NCBI GenBank assembly: GCA_958295765.1
Contig: CATQHB010000002.1
Location: forward strand, 880,091 to 944,090
Length of the DNA stretch: 64,000 nt
Direction: 5' to 3'
DNA from: an uncultured Dehalococcoidia bacterium
GTDB lineage: Bacteria; Chloroflexota; Dehalococcoidia; Lucifugimonadales; UBA3495
Shown here one piece after another: positions 17,749 through 25,497 of this stretch. The stretch's first letter is position 1. The number at the start of each line of letters is the position of its first letter. A program made the translations under genes and the position numbers. Below the pieces are notes generated by a model. The model was not told the DNA's origin and did not search any database. It worked only from the letters and a program-made list of their open reading frames with translations.

Positions 17749-19962
17749 ATGAAATATGGGGTAGAAGCAAAAGACGCTGAAATCCTGATTGAGAAGGTAC
17801 GCCGCTACCTGCCCGACGATATGGTGACCCTGGTTGAGCAGGCATATACCTTTGCCGACGCGTGTCATCAGGGGCAGGTACGCAAGTCCGGTGAGCCATA
17901 CATCGCTCACCCCTTGCAAGCTGCCGTGTTTCTGGCTGACCTGAACCTGGACGGCCATACCATCAGCGGCGCCCTGCTCCATGACGTGATTGAGGACTGC
18001 GCCGTCACCTTTGACGATATTCAGCGTCGTTTCGGCCCCGAAGTCGCCAAGATGGTGGACGGGGTTACCAAGCTGACCCGGATGGACTATCGCCTGCCTG
18101 GAACCGACACCAACGGCGTCAACCCCCTCGACGACCCGGACAAGCTCTACGCCGAAAGCCTCCGCAAGATGCTGGTGGCGATGGCCGAAGACATCCGGGT
18201 AGTTCTAATCAAGCTGGCCGACCGCCTCCACAATATGAAGACCCTGGACGCCCTGCCTCCGGCCAAGCGCAAGTCCATCGCCCAGGAAACCCTGGACATT
18301 TATTCTCCCCTGGCCCACCGGCTGGGCATCTGGGATATTAAATGGCAACTGGACGACCTGGCCTTTCGCCACCTGAACGAAGACCGCTACCGGGAAATTT
18401 CCAAGATGCTGGCCTCCCGCCGCGCCGAGCGGGAGGTGTACGTGGAGCAGGTTTGCGACCGCCTTAGGCAAGTGTTGGCGCAAGGGGAATTGAAGGGCGA
18501 AGTGAATGGTCGCCCCAAGGGTATCTACAGCATCTACAACAAGATGCAGAAGTACGCCGCCCAGGGCGATGAACTGCGGGACATTCTCGACCTGTACGCC
18601 CTCCGGGTGGTGGTGAATTCGGAAGGCGACTGCTACAAGGCCCTGGGCCTCATCCACCAGATTTGGAGTCCCATCCCCGGCCAGTTCGACGACTATATCG
18701 CCAACCCCAAGGAAAATATGTACCAGGCCCTGCATACCACGGTCATCTGTCAGGGCGGCCAGCCCTTGGAAGTGCAGATAAAGACCAACGATATGCACCA
18801 GGTGGCCGAGTACGGGGTAGCGGCCCACTGGCGTTATAAGGAGGGCCGGGCCAAAGACCTGCGCTTTGAGGAAAAGATGACCTGGCTGCGCCAACTGCTG
18901 GAGTGGCAGCGGGAGGCCGCCGGAACCGACGACTTTATCGAGTCGGTAAAGCAGGATATTTTCCACGACCAGGTGTTCGTTTACACCCCCAAGGGGGACA
19001 TCGTGGAACTGGCGGCCGGTTCTACGCCCATTGACTTCGCCTACAAGATTCATACCGAGTTGGGCCACCACTGCACCGGGGGCAAGGTCAATGGGCGCTT
19101 GGTGAGCCTGGATACTCACCTGCAAAACGGCGACACCGTCGAAATTATGACCACCAAGTCCAACCGAGGCCCCAGCCCGGACTGGCTGAACTCCAACCTG
19201 GGCTACGTCAACTCGGCCAGCGCCCGCCAGAAGGTGCGGCAGTGGTTCCACCGCCAGGCCCGGGGCAGCAACATTGAGCGGGGCCGGGACAAGCTGCGTA
19301 AGGAACTGCGCCGCCTCAACCTGCAACTGGATGACTCGGAAATTCTGAAACTGGTCCGGTTCGACAGTATGGAGGATTTCCTGCTCAACCTGGGTTCCGG
19401 CGGCCTCAGCGAAGGCCAGTTAGCCCACCGCTTGTCCCTGGCGGTCAAGCAGGAGCCTGACCTGCCTCAAATTAAGTCCAACCTGCCCCTTTCCAGCCCC
19501 AGTTCCGGCATCTCGGTGCTGGGCGTGGGCGACTTGCTGATACGAATGGCCCGTTGCTGCAACCCCATCCCCGGCGATGAGATTGCCGGTTTTGTAACCC
19601 GGGTCCGGGGCGTAACCGTCCACAAGAAGGACTGCGTCAGCCTGCGCAACGAGGATGAGCCGGAACGCATCGTCAGCGTCTCCTGGGGTGAAGCGAAGGA
19701 ACTGTACCCGGTGCGCGTCTGCATTGAAGCCTATGACCGGGTGGGCCTGCTGCGGGACGTTACCGTGCGGGTATCCGAGGAAAAGGTGAACATCGCCTCG
19801 GTAATCACCGATGAGAAGTCCGACGGCACGGTGACTATGGAACTTACCCTGCACACCACCGGCCTGGACCAGTTGGGCAAGCTGTTCGCCAAGCTGGAGG
19901 GCATCCGCAGCGTCATCCTGGTAACCCGCGTGCGAGCGGCCAGCCCCGGGGTGGGGGTGTAA
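17749..19962 (+). CDS. rel: Bifunctional (p)ppGpp synthetase/hydrolase (Rel/SpoT)
   Basis: A 737-aa RSH enzyme of the stringent response. The HD hydrolase domain has HPLQAAVFLADL and an intact LLHDVIEDC (H78-D79, E82-D83), so hydrolysis should work. The synthetase domain carries IPGQFDDYIANPKENMYQALHT (~310-326); QFDD at 312-315 resembles the ExDD of RelA rather than the RxKD of SpoT/Rel. TGS (DIFHDQVFVYTPKGDIVELAAGSTPIDFAY, ~402-432), a Cys-containing RIS/zinc-finger segment (RCCNPIPGDEIAGFVTRVRGVTVHKKDC) and a C-terminal ACT domain follow. It appears to be the only long RSH in the window. Confidence 0.96.
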   Translation: MKYGVEAKDAEILIEKVRRYLPDDMVTLVEQAYTFADACHQGQVRKSGEPYIAHPLQAAVFLADLNLDGHTISGALLHDVIEDCAVTFDDIQRRFGPEVAKMVDGVTKLTRMDYRLPGTDTNGVNPLDDPDKLYAESLRKMLVAMAEDIRVVLIKLADRLHNMKTLDALPPAKRKSIAQETLDIYSPLAHRLGIWDIKWQLDDLAFRHLNEDRYREISKMLASRRAEREVYVEQVCDRLRQVLAQGELKGEVNGRPKGIYSIYNKMQKYAAQGDELRDILDLYALRVVVNSEGDCYKALGLIHQIWSPIPGQFDDYIANPKENMYQALHTTVICQGGQPLEVQIKTNDMHQVAEYGVAAHWRYKEGRAKDLRFEEKMTWLRQLLEWQREAAGTDDFIESVKQDIFHDQVFVYTPKGDIVELAAGSTPIDFAYKIHTELGHHCTGGKVNGRLVSLDTHLQNGDTVEIMTTKSNRGPSPDWLNSNLGYVNSASARQKVRQWFHRQARGSNIERGRDKLRKELRRLNLQLDDSEILKLVRFDSMEDFLLNLGSGGLSEGQLAHRLSLAVKQEPDLPQIKSNLPLSSPSSGISVLGVGDLLIRMARCCNPIPGDEIAGFVTRVRGVTVHKKDCVSLRNEDEPERIVSVSWGEAKELYPVRVCIEAYDRVGLLRDVTVRVSEEKVNIASVITDEKSDGTVTMELTLHTTGLDQLGKLFAKLEGIRSVILVTRVRAASPGVGV

Positions 19963-20011
19963 GAGCGACCTCCGCAGTTTTGGTCTTACCTGCCGAGTTG
20001 AACTTATCGGT

Positions 20012-20989
20012 TCACCCTTGCTGTTTTTGCGCCCACCCCCGCAGCAACTCCTCCGCCTCCCGGCAAATATCCTCCACCACCTGGGCGGCGGGACGGAGGG
20101 CGTTGACCTGGCCGGCGCCCTGGCCCATATATACCGATGCTATTTCCGGGTCGTGGCGGGCGCGGGCCGCCGCCACGTCGGCGGCCAACTCCGCCCGCTG
20201 TTCCTGCATCTCCCCTTCCCGGCCCTCCCACTCCCGCACCAGCCGGTTACGATAGACCCGTCCGGCGATGCCCGGCGGCCAGGGCGTATCGCCCAGCCGG
20301 TCATACAATTGGGTATAAGCCGTGTCCTGCCCGTCGGAAAGGATAATGCGATCCTTGAAGGCCTGGGGAACCTCCACCGCTTCCGGCGTCGCCAGCAGCG
20401 CCGTACCCACTGAGGCGCCGGCGCCGCCGGCTGCCAATACTGCGGCCAGCGTCCGGCCGGTAGCAATGCCGCCGGCGGCCAATACCGGCAGTTGGGGAAA
20501 CCGCTCCACGATGTCGGTGAGCAGGGGCAGCAGGTTCAATTGCCCGGTATGCCCGCCCGCCTCGTTGCCCTGGGCGATCAGCGCATCGGCCCCGGCGTCC
20601 ACCGCCGCCTGCGCGCCCTCCCGGGATTGTACCTGGCAGATGGTAACCGCCCCGGCCCTTTTGGCCCGGCCCAGCCAGGGCTGGGGGTCGGTGAAAGAAA
20701 ATATCACTACCGGAACTCCCTCTTCCAGGACAATCTCCAGGTTCTCCGGGTTGGCGGCGATGAGTTGGGTGATGAAGCCGACGCCAAAGGGCCGGTCGGT
20801 CTGCGCCCGGAGGTAAGCGATTTGCTCGCGCAGCCAGTCGGGGCCGAGATTGTTGCTGCCGCCAAAAGCGCCCAAGCCACCGGCCCGGGACACCGCCGCA
20901 GCCAGTCGCCCGCCGCTGTGGTTGCTCATCGGGGCCGACATTATCGGGTGTGTGATGTTCAGCAGGTCGGTGAAGGGGGTGCTTAACAT
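20012..20989 (-). CDS. Nitronate monooxygenase / FabK-like flavoenzyme
   Basis: The start at 20989 (MLSTPFTDLLNITHPIMSAPM) has AGGAG 5 nt upstream; the longer frame to 21013 lacks one. The 325-aa FMN TIM-barrel has SRAGGLGAFGGSNN, GVGFITQ, VDAGADALIAQGNEAGGHTG (FMN phosphate loop and catalytic-type His region), LPVLAAGGIATGRTLAAVLAAGGAGASVGTALLATPEA and a C-terminal helical tail with VYMGQGAGQVNAL. It oxidises alkyl nitronates or, in the FabK branch, reduces enoyl-ACP; the nitronate monooxygenase label fits better. Confidence 0.88.
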   Translation of the reverse strand: MLSTPFTDLLNITHPIMSAPMSNHSGGRLAAAVSRAGGLGAFGGSNNLGPDWLREQIAYLRAQTDRPFGVGFITQLIAANPENLEIVLEEGVPVVIFSFTDPQPWLGRAKRAGAVTICQVQSREGAQAAVDAGADALIAQGNEAGGHTGQLNLLPLLTDIVERFPQLPVLAAGGIATGRTLAAVLAAGGAGASVGTALLATPEAVEVPQAFKDRIILSDGQDTAYTQLYDRLGDTPWPPGIAGRVYRNRLVREWEGREGEMQEQRAELAADVAAARARHDPEIASVYMGQGAGQVNALRPAAQVVEDICREAEELLRGWAQKQQG

Positions 20990-21030
20990 AATTCTCCTGT
21001 CCAGTATTGGCAAATCTGAAAAAGGCCGGT

Positions 21031-21085
21031 AGAGCGGTCGCAGCTTAAACCGTGGTCAGTGTTCGGCAGGATTAAGCTGCGATTG
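21031..21085. repeat. Solo R1 outer-end inverted pair
   Basis: GGTCGCAGCTTAAACCGTGG and the opposed GGATTAAGCTGCGATTGGCC form a short inverted pair that resembles two R1 ends without a core. Confidence 0.5.
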
Positions 21086-21101
21086 GCCTGACCGGGCCAA
21101 T

Positions 21102-21320
21102 GATATTCTCAACCGGTGTTGGGGTTCTGTGTACTGCCCGGCTCTAGTGGATTGTAGGGGCGGGTTTATAACCCGCCCGGCCCGCAACGGCAGAATCATT
21201 GGGGTAACGGAGCCATCGTATCCGACCCATCCTTGCACCGGAACCTGGGCGGGTTATAAACCCGCTCCTACCGGCTGCTGGAGTATTCCGGCCAGAACGC
21301 CAACTCGTGTTGAGAATACC
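21102..21320. repeat. Complete R2 element with 25-bp imperfect terminal inverted repeats
   Basis: The left end starts GATATTCTCAACCGG and the right end finishes TGTTGAGAATACC; over 25 bp the ends match at 20 positions when inverted. The palindromic core with GTAGGGGCGGG arms is 21154-21271. ACCGGGCC appears at both outer flanks (21091-21098 and 21318-21325), a possible target duplication. Confidence 0.75.
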
Positions 21321-21398
21321 GGGCCGACGGACCTATGGCGCGAACCGGGCCGGTGGGTTTATAATGAAAGTGAAAGGGTAGCATAACCTCCCCTGCCG

Positions 21399-21472
21399 GC
21401 GGGTGTAGCTCAGTGGTAGAGCTCTAGCCTTCCAAGCTAGCTACGTGGGTTCGATTCCCATCACCCGCTCCA
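21399..21472 (+). tRNA. tRNA-Gly (anticodon TCC)
   Basis: A complete cloverleaf: acceptor GCGGGTG/CACCCGC, D stem GCTC/GAGC, anticodon stem CTAGC/GCTAG with loop CTTCCAA giving TCC, T arm GTGGG-TTCGATT-CCCAT, discriminator T and encoded CCA. U73 fits glycine. Confidence 0.95.
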
Positions 21473-21983
21473 AGTCCTCTAATCCCAGGCCGGTCTTGAC
21501 CGGCCGGACGGCCCGGTAGCCGCCTCTCTATTTTACAGCACGGAACCAGTGGGGAATGGACTGGTTCAGCTCCCGGCCCAGGTATCCCCCAAAAGTCCCT
21601 GACCGCCTTTACATTACATTGACAAAGATTAAATGCCAATGTTAAACTCAATTCCGGTTATCCGAAAGTTGGGTTCTACGTTACACTACACTTCAGGACA
21701 TAGGGATTCGTCCCGCCGTTTAGAAATGACAACCACCGGGAAAACCTCACGCCCCACCCTTCGGGGTCTTCATTTTCTTGAATTACCCCCTTTATTAGCC
21801 ATTTCCGGCGTTGAGCTTTCCTTTGAGAGAGACCTTGAAGAGGTTCTCCTGTAGCGTTGCGCCGGCGGCCCGGTTGCTCCAGGCAGCCGGCTATAACCCG
21901 GCAACGAACATCCGATAAACCAGTAAACCAGCAAGACAACAAAAGGAATTGTCCTGAGCAATCAGGTCGGGAGGAGATTGGCA
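21473..21983. other. Long upstream region of the korAB operon
   Basis: About 510 bp with no supported gene. It contains a good promoter match at 21619-21647 and degenerate repeat fragments (GGGATTCGTCCCGCCGTTTAG near 21700). Short frames here lack Shine-Dalgarno sites or conservation cues. Confidence 0.5.
21619..21647 (+). promoter_or_regulatory. Putative promoter upstream of korAB
   Basis: A perfect TTGACA (21619-21624), 17-bp spacer, then TTAAAC (21642-21647) as a weak -10, about 335 bp ahead of korA. Confidence 0.4.
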
Positions 21984-23699
21984 ATGCAGATGCGTGACTT
22001 CGTTGTCCGCTTCGCCGGAGAAGGCGGGCAGGGGGTAGTAACGTCGGCCGAGGGCCTGGCCCAGGCTTCCACCCAGGTGGGCTATCATGCCCTTACCTAT
22101 GCTACCTTCCCTTCCCAGATTCTGGGCGGCCCAACCTGGACCCAGGCCAGGATTTCGGTGGAAGGCATATTGAGCGCCGGGGATGACGTGGATGTCCTGG
22201 TGGCCTTTAACCGGGAGGCTTACGACACTCACCGGGAAGAGGTGCGGGAAGGCGGGTTGGTCATATACAACTCCAACGACTTCCAACTGGAAGGCGACGA
22301 GCGGAGCTATGGCCTGGCGATTGACGAACTGGCCCGCTCCACCGGCAATAACCGGGCCGCCAACATGGTCATTATGGGCGCCCTGGCCCACCTGGTGAAT
22401 ATGCCCCAGGAGTACCTGGAAGAGTTCGTCGAAAGCCGTTTCCGGCGGGGCCGGGCCAACGATGAAGAGATTATCCAGTCCAACATTCTGGCTCTCAAGC
22501 TGGGCCGGGAGGAGACCGCCCATAGCGGCTTTGTTCTGGGGGAATTGGCCCCTCCCCGGATGCCGGACTACTCCCAGGTGATGCTCAAGGGCAACGAAGC
22601 CATCGCCCTGGGCGCGCTGGCCGCCGGCCTGGACTTTTACGTCGGCTACCCCATCTCCCCGGCCACTACCATCCTGATATATATGGAGCGCAACCTGGTC
22701 GGCCCCAACAAGTTTGCCTATCAGGTAAGCTCGGAAATCGAATCCATCACCACCATTCTGGGCGCCGGTTACGCCGGCAAGAAGGCGATGACCGCCACTG
22801 CCGGGCCGGGCTTTTCCCTGATGAGCGAGGGCCTGGGCCTGGGCTGGATGGCCGAGATTCCCCTGGTGGTGGTTGACGTGCAGCGGGGCGGCCCGGCCAC
22901 CGGCCTGCCCACCAAGACGGAGCAGTCCGACCTGCTGGCCTGTATGTACCCGGCCCACGGCGACGTAAAGCTGCCGGTCATCGCTGTTGGCACGGTAGAG
23001 GAATGTTTCTACGGGGCGATCAAGGCCCTGAACTGGGCGGAACGCTACCAGGGGCCGGTTATCCTGATGACCGAAATGGCCCTGGCGGAGCGGGTGCAGA
23101 ACATCCGCCGGCCCGACCTGTCCCAGATAACCCCGGAGAACCGGGTCGTTTACCAGGGCAACAACGGCTATCACCGCTACCAGGGTTTTGAGCTTTCCCC
23201 CATGCCCCTGCCCGGCGGCCCCGGCGCCTACGTCGCCAACGGCAGTGAGCATGACGAAATGGGCGATACTACCCACCTGGCGAGCCGCCACATTCAGATG
23301 ACCGAGCGGCGGTTCGGCAAGCTGAAGCTGCTGGAAGAGAATGAGTACGAGCGGGACAACGCCGACGAGTCGGTGGTAATTATGCCCTGGGGCGGTTCCA
23401 AGGGGCCGACTCAGGAGGCGTATAACCAACTCCGGGAGGCGTGCGTCCCCATCGGCTGGTACTACACCATGCAGCTCAGCCCCCTGCCGCCGGCGCTGCT
23501 GGAAGAATTGCAGCAGAAGGAGTTGGTAATTGTCCCGGAGCTTAACTACCAGGGGCAGTTCTCCGGCCTCCTCCGCTCCCAGGGGGTCAAGGCCGAGTCC
23601 ATCACCCAATACACCGGCCTGCCCTTCAAGGTGCGCGACTTGGTGGAGCGAATAACCGAGTTGAATAATTCCCGTCGCAAGGAGATGGTCCGAGCATGA
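21984..23699 (+). CDS. korA: 2-oxoacid:ferredoxin oxidoreductase alpha subunit (gamma-alpha fusion, KorA)
   Basis: Start at 21984, with GGGAGGAG 7 nt upstream. The 571-aa protein fuses the gamma domain (DFVVRFAGEGGQGVVTSAEGLAQA...LGGPTWTQARIS, residues 5-190) to the alpha/PYR domain (GNEAIALGALAAGLDFYVGYPISPATTILIYME, ~208-240, followed by GPGFSLMSEGLGLGWMAEIPLVVVDVQRGGPATGLPTKTEQSDL). With KorB it converts 2-oxoglutarate or a related 2-oxoacid plus CoA to acyl-CoA, CO2 and reduced ferredoxin. Its stop overlaps the korB start (ATGA). No CxxC ferredoxin domain is fused, as usual for the two-subunit type. Confidence 0.95.
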   Translation: MQMRDFVVRFAGEGGQGVVTSAEGLAQASTQVGYHALTYATFPSQILGGPTWTQARISVEGILSAGDDVDVLVAFNREAYDTHREEVREGGLVIYNSNDFQLEGDERSYGLAIDELARSTGNNRAANMVIMGALAHLVNMPQEYLEEFVESRFRRGRANDEEIIQSNILALKLGREETAHSGFVLGELAPPRMPDYSQVMLKGNEAIALGALAAGLDFYVGYPISPATTILIYMERNLVGPNKFAYQVSSEIESITTILGAGYAGKKAMTATAGPGFSLMSEGLGLGWMAEIPLVVVDVQRGGPATGLPTKTEQSDLLACMYPAHGDVKLPVIAVGTVEECFYGAIKALNWAERYQGPVILMTEMALAERVQNIRRPDLSQITPENRVVYQGNNGYHRYQGFELSPMPLPGGPGAYVANGSEHDEMGDTTHLASRHIQMTERRFGKLKLLEENEYERDNADESVVIMPWGGSKGPTQEAYNQLREACVPIGWYYTMQLSPLPPALLEELQQKELVIVPELNYQGQFSGLLRSQGVKAESITQYTGLPFKVRDLVERITELNNSRRKEMVRA

Positions 23700-24562
23700 G
23701 CAAGAAGAATCCCGAATACGATTTCAAATGGTGCCCCGGCTGTGGCGACTTTGGCGTGCGCCGGGCTTTGGAGTTAGCCATGATCAACCGGCTGGAAGAG
23801 ACCGGCCGGCCTATGGAAAATAACGTGGTCGTCGCCGGCATCGGCTGCTCCGGCAACCTGGTGCACCTGCTGGAAGGGCAGCAGCCCTACGGCTTCCACG
23901 GGATTCACGGGCGCACCCTGCCGGTGGCGCTGGGCGTCAAGATGGGCCGCCCGGAACTCAACGTGATTGTAGTCGCCGGCGATGGCGACTTTCTCAGCAT
24001 CGGCGGCGAGCATATCGGCCCCCAGGCCGCCCGCAACCTGAACATCTGCGCCGTGGTGATGGATAACGGGGTTTATGGCTTGACCAAGGGCCAAAGCTCC
24101 CCCACCACCAAGCTGGGCGAAGTTACCAGCTCAACCCCCTACGGCAAGATTGAAGCGGAAGCCGACCCGCTGGAACTGTACCTTACGCTGGGCGCCTCCT
24201 TCGTGGCCTCCGGTTTCTCCGGGCAGCCCCGGGAACTGGCTAAGCTCATCACGCAGGGAATGGAGCATGAGGGATTTGCCATGGTGCACGTCCAATCTCC
24301 CTGCACCACCTACAACGACACCTTTGAGCTAATCAAGGGCAACCCCCGCAAGGGCATTGAGCCGCTGCTGTTTGAGGTGCCGGAAGACCACGACGCCTCG
24401 GACCGGGGCGCGGCTTTCAACTTGTTGCAGCGCCGGGGTGTCCCCATGGGCGTCCTGTACCGGGATGAGGCGCGCCCTTCCCTGGAACAGCGTATGCAGG
24501 AAGTCCGGGGCAAGGCCCGCCAACGCACGGTTGAGGAGTTGATGGATACCTTCGCGTTCTAA
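23696..24562 (+). CDS. korB: 2-oxoacid:ferredoxin oxidoreductase beta subunit (KorB)
   Basis: A 288-aa TPP-binding subunit. Motifs are FKWCPGCGDFGVRRAL (first Fe-S Cys pair), GIGCSGNLVHLL (third Cys), HGRTLPVALGVKMGRPELNVIVVAGDGDFLSIGGEH and the TPP-Mg motif GDG...N in MDNGVYGLTKGQSSPTT. A further Cys in VQSPCTTYND completes the Fe4S4 ligand set. It is translationally coupled to korA. The specificity for 2-oxoglutarate over pyruvate is inferred from resemblance only. Confidence 0.95.
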   Translation: MSKKNPEYDFKWCPGCGDFGVRRALELAMINRLEETGRPMENNVVVAGIGCSGNLVHLLEGQQPYGFHGIHGRTLPVALGVKMGRPELNVIVVAGDGDFLSIGGEHIGPQAARNLNICAVVMDNGVYGLTKGQSSPTTKLGEVTSSTPYGKIEAEADPLELYLTLGASFVASGFSGQPRELAKLITQGMEHEGFAMVHVQSPCTTYNDTFELIKGNPRKGIEPLLFEVPEDHDASDRGAAFNLLQRRGVPMGVLYRDEARPSLEQRMQEVRGKARQRTVEELMDTFAF

Positions 24563-24612
24563 ACCCGCCCGGTTTCCCCCGGCGCGCCAGTTCCCGTTAG
24601 TTGATGATGGGC

Positions 24613-24661
24613 TTTTTCACCACAGCGGCACCGAGTTTCTCTGCGCCGCTGTGGTGAAAAA
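24613..24661. terminator. Strong hairpin, likely bidirectional terminator (R6 family)
   Basis: Arms TTTTTCACCACAGCGGC and GCCGCTGTGGTGAAAAA pair perfectly over 17 bp around a 15-nt loop, with T or A runs on both outer sides. It lies 50 bp after the korB stop and belongs to the CACCACAG/CTCTGCG repeat family. Confidence 0.65.
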
Positions 24662-24717
24662 CCGGCGGGGTGATGATACGATGGGGCAGCTTTAATCCGG
24701 GTATTGAGGATACCTCA

Positions 24718-25101
24718 ATGGTAAGCAGGGAAGAACGCGCCAGCCGGTTGGAAGACGCTTTTGAGCAGTTCTCCGTCGTGGTGAACAACATGGCGACCAA
24801 AGAGGAATTGCGGGCCAACAAGGATGAGTTGCAGGCTTCGATTGAGGGCCTGCGGACCGAAATGCAGGCTTCGTTTGAGGGCCTGCGGACGGGAACTCAG
24901 GTTTCTGTTGAGGGCGTGCGGACCGAAATGCAGGCTTCGTTTGAGGGTCTGCGGACGGAATTTCAGGTTTCTATTGAGAAGTTGCGCGTCGAGATGGTGG
25001 CCGAAATACGTGCGGCGGAGTTGCGTATTACCCGATGGACGGTTGGCTCCATTTTCGCCGCCTCTGCAATCATCATCGCGGCAATGAAGTTGCTGCCGTA
25101 G
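24718..25101 (+). CDS. Coiled-coil protein with C-terminal TM anchor, long-repeat copy
   Basis: The start at 24718 (MVSREERASRLEDAFEQFSVVV) is fixed by alignment with the next gene. The 127-aa protein has a predicted coiled coil of five 11-residue units (ASIEGLRTEMQ, ASFEGLRTGTQ, VSVEGVRTEMQ, ASFEGLRTEFQ, VSIEKLRVEMV), encoded by 33-bp tandem repeats, then AELRITRW and a TM helix (TVGSIFAASAIIIAAMKLLP). It resembles DUF1640/CCDC90-like coiled-coil membrane proteins. Function unknown. It is the upstream member of a tandem duplication that includes the 5' leader. Confidence 0.75.
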   Translation: MVSREERASRLEDAFEQFSVVVNNMATKEELRANKDELQASIEGLRTEMQASFEGLRTGTQVSVEGVRTEMQASFEGLRTEFQVSIEKLRVEMVAEIRAAELRITRWTVGSIFAASAIIIAAMKLLP

Positions 25102-25166
25102 TTGCCCGGTTTCCTTCTATTCCCTTCTGATGAGGTAGCTTTAATCCGGGTATTGAGGATATTTCA

Positions 25167-25418
25167 ATGGTAAGCATGGAAGAACGCACCAGCCGGTTGG
25201 AAGGCGCCTTTGAGCAGTTCTCCGTCGTGGTACATAACATGGTGACCAAAGAGGAATCGCGCGCCAATAAGGATGAGTTGCAGGCTTCCATTGAAAAGTT
25301 GCGCGCCGAAATGCGCGCCGAAATACGAGCGGCGGAGTTGCGTACTACTCGGTGGACGGTTGGCGCCATTTTCGCCGCCTCTGCAATCATCATCGCGGCA
25401 ATGAAGTTGCTGCCGTAG
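25167..25418 (+). CDS. Coiled-coil protein with C-terminal TM anchor, short-repeat copy
   Basis: An 83-aa paralogue of the preceding gene. The N-terminus (MVSMEERTSRLEGAFEQFSVVV) and C-terminus (RTTRWTVGAIFAASAIIIAAM) are nearly identical, but only one 11-residue coil unit remains (ASIEKLRAEMR). The leader CTTTAATCCGGGTATTGAGG is also shared. The two genes differ by loss or gain of repeat units, so the pair records slippage after duplication. Confidence 0.75.
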   Translation: MVSMEERTSRLEGAFEQFSVVVHNMVTKEESRANKDELQASIEKLRAEMRAEIRAAELRTTRWTVGAIFAASAIIIAAMKLLP

Positions 25419-25497
25419 CCGCCCGGTTTCCCTCTATCTATCCCCTTCTCCTGCTTTTATTTCTTATTGAGTCGGTCAACCCCCCTAGACCACCCCC

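Noticed and set aside
21891-23609. Long minus-strand open frame opposite korA
   Set aside because: It is the antisense shadow of the korA coding frame, lacks a ribosome site and shows no domain pattern. The same applies to the long antisense frames at 25672-27903 and 61425-63044.
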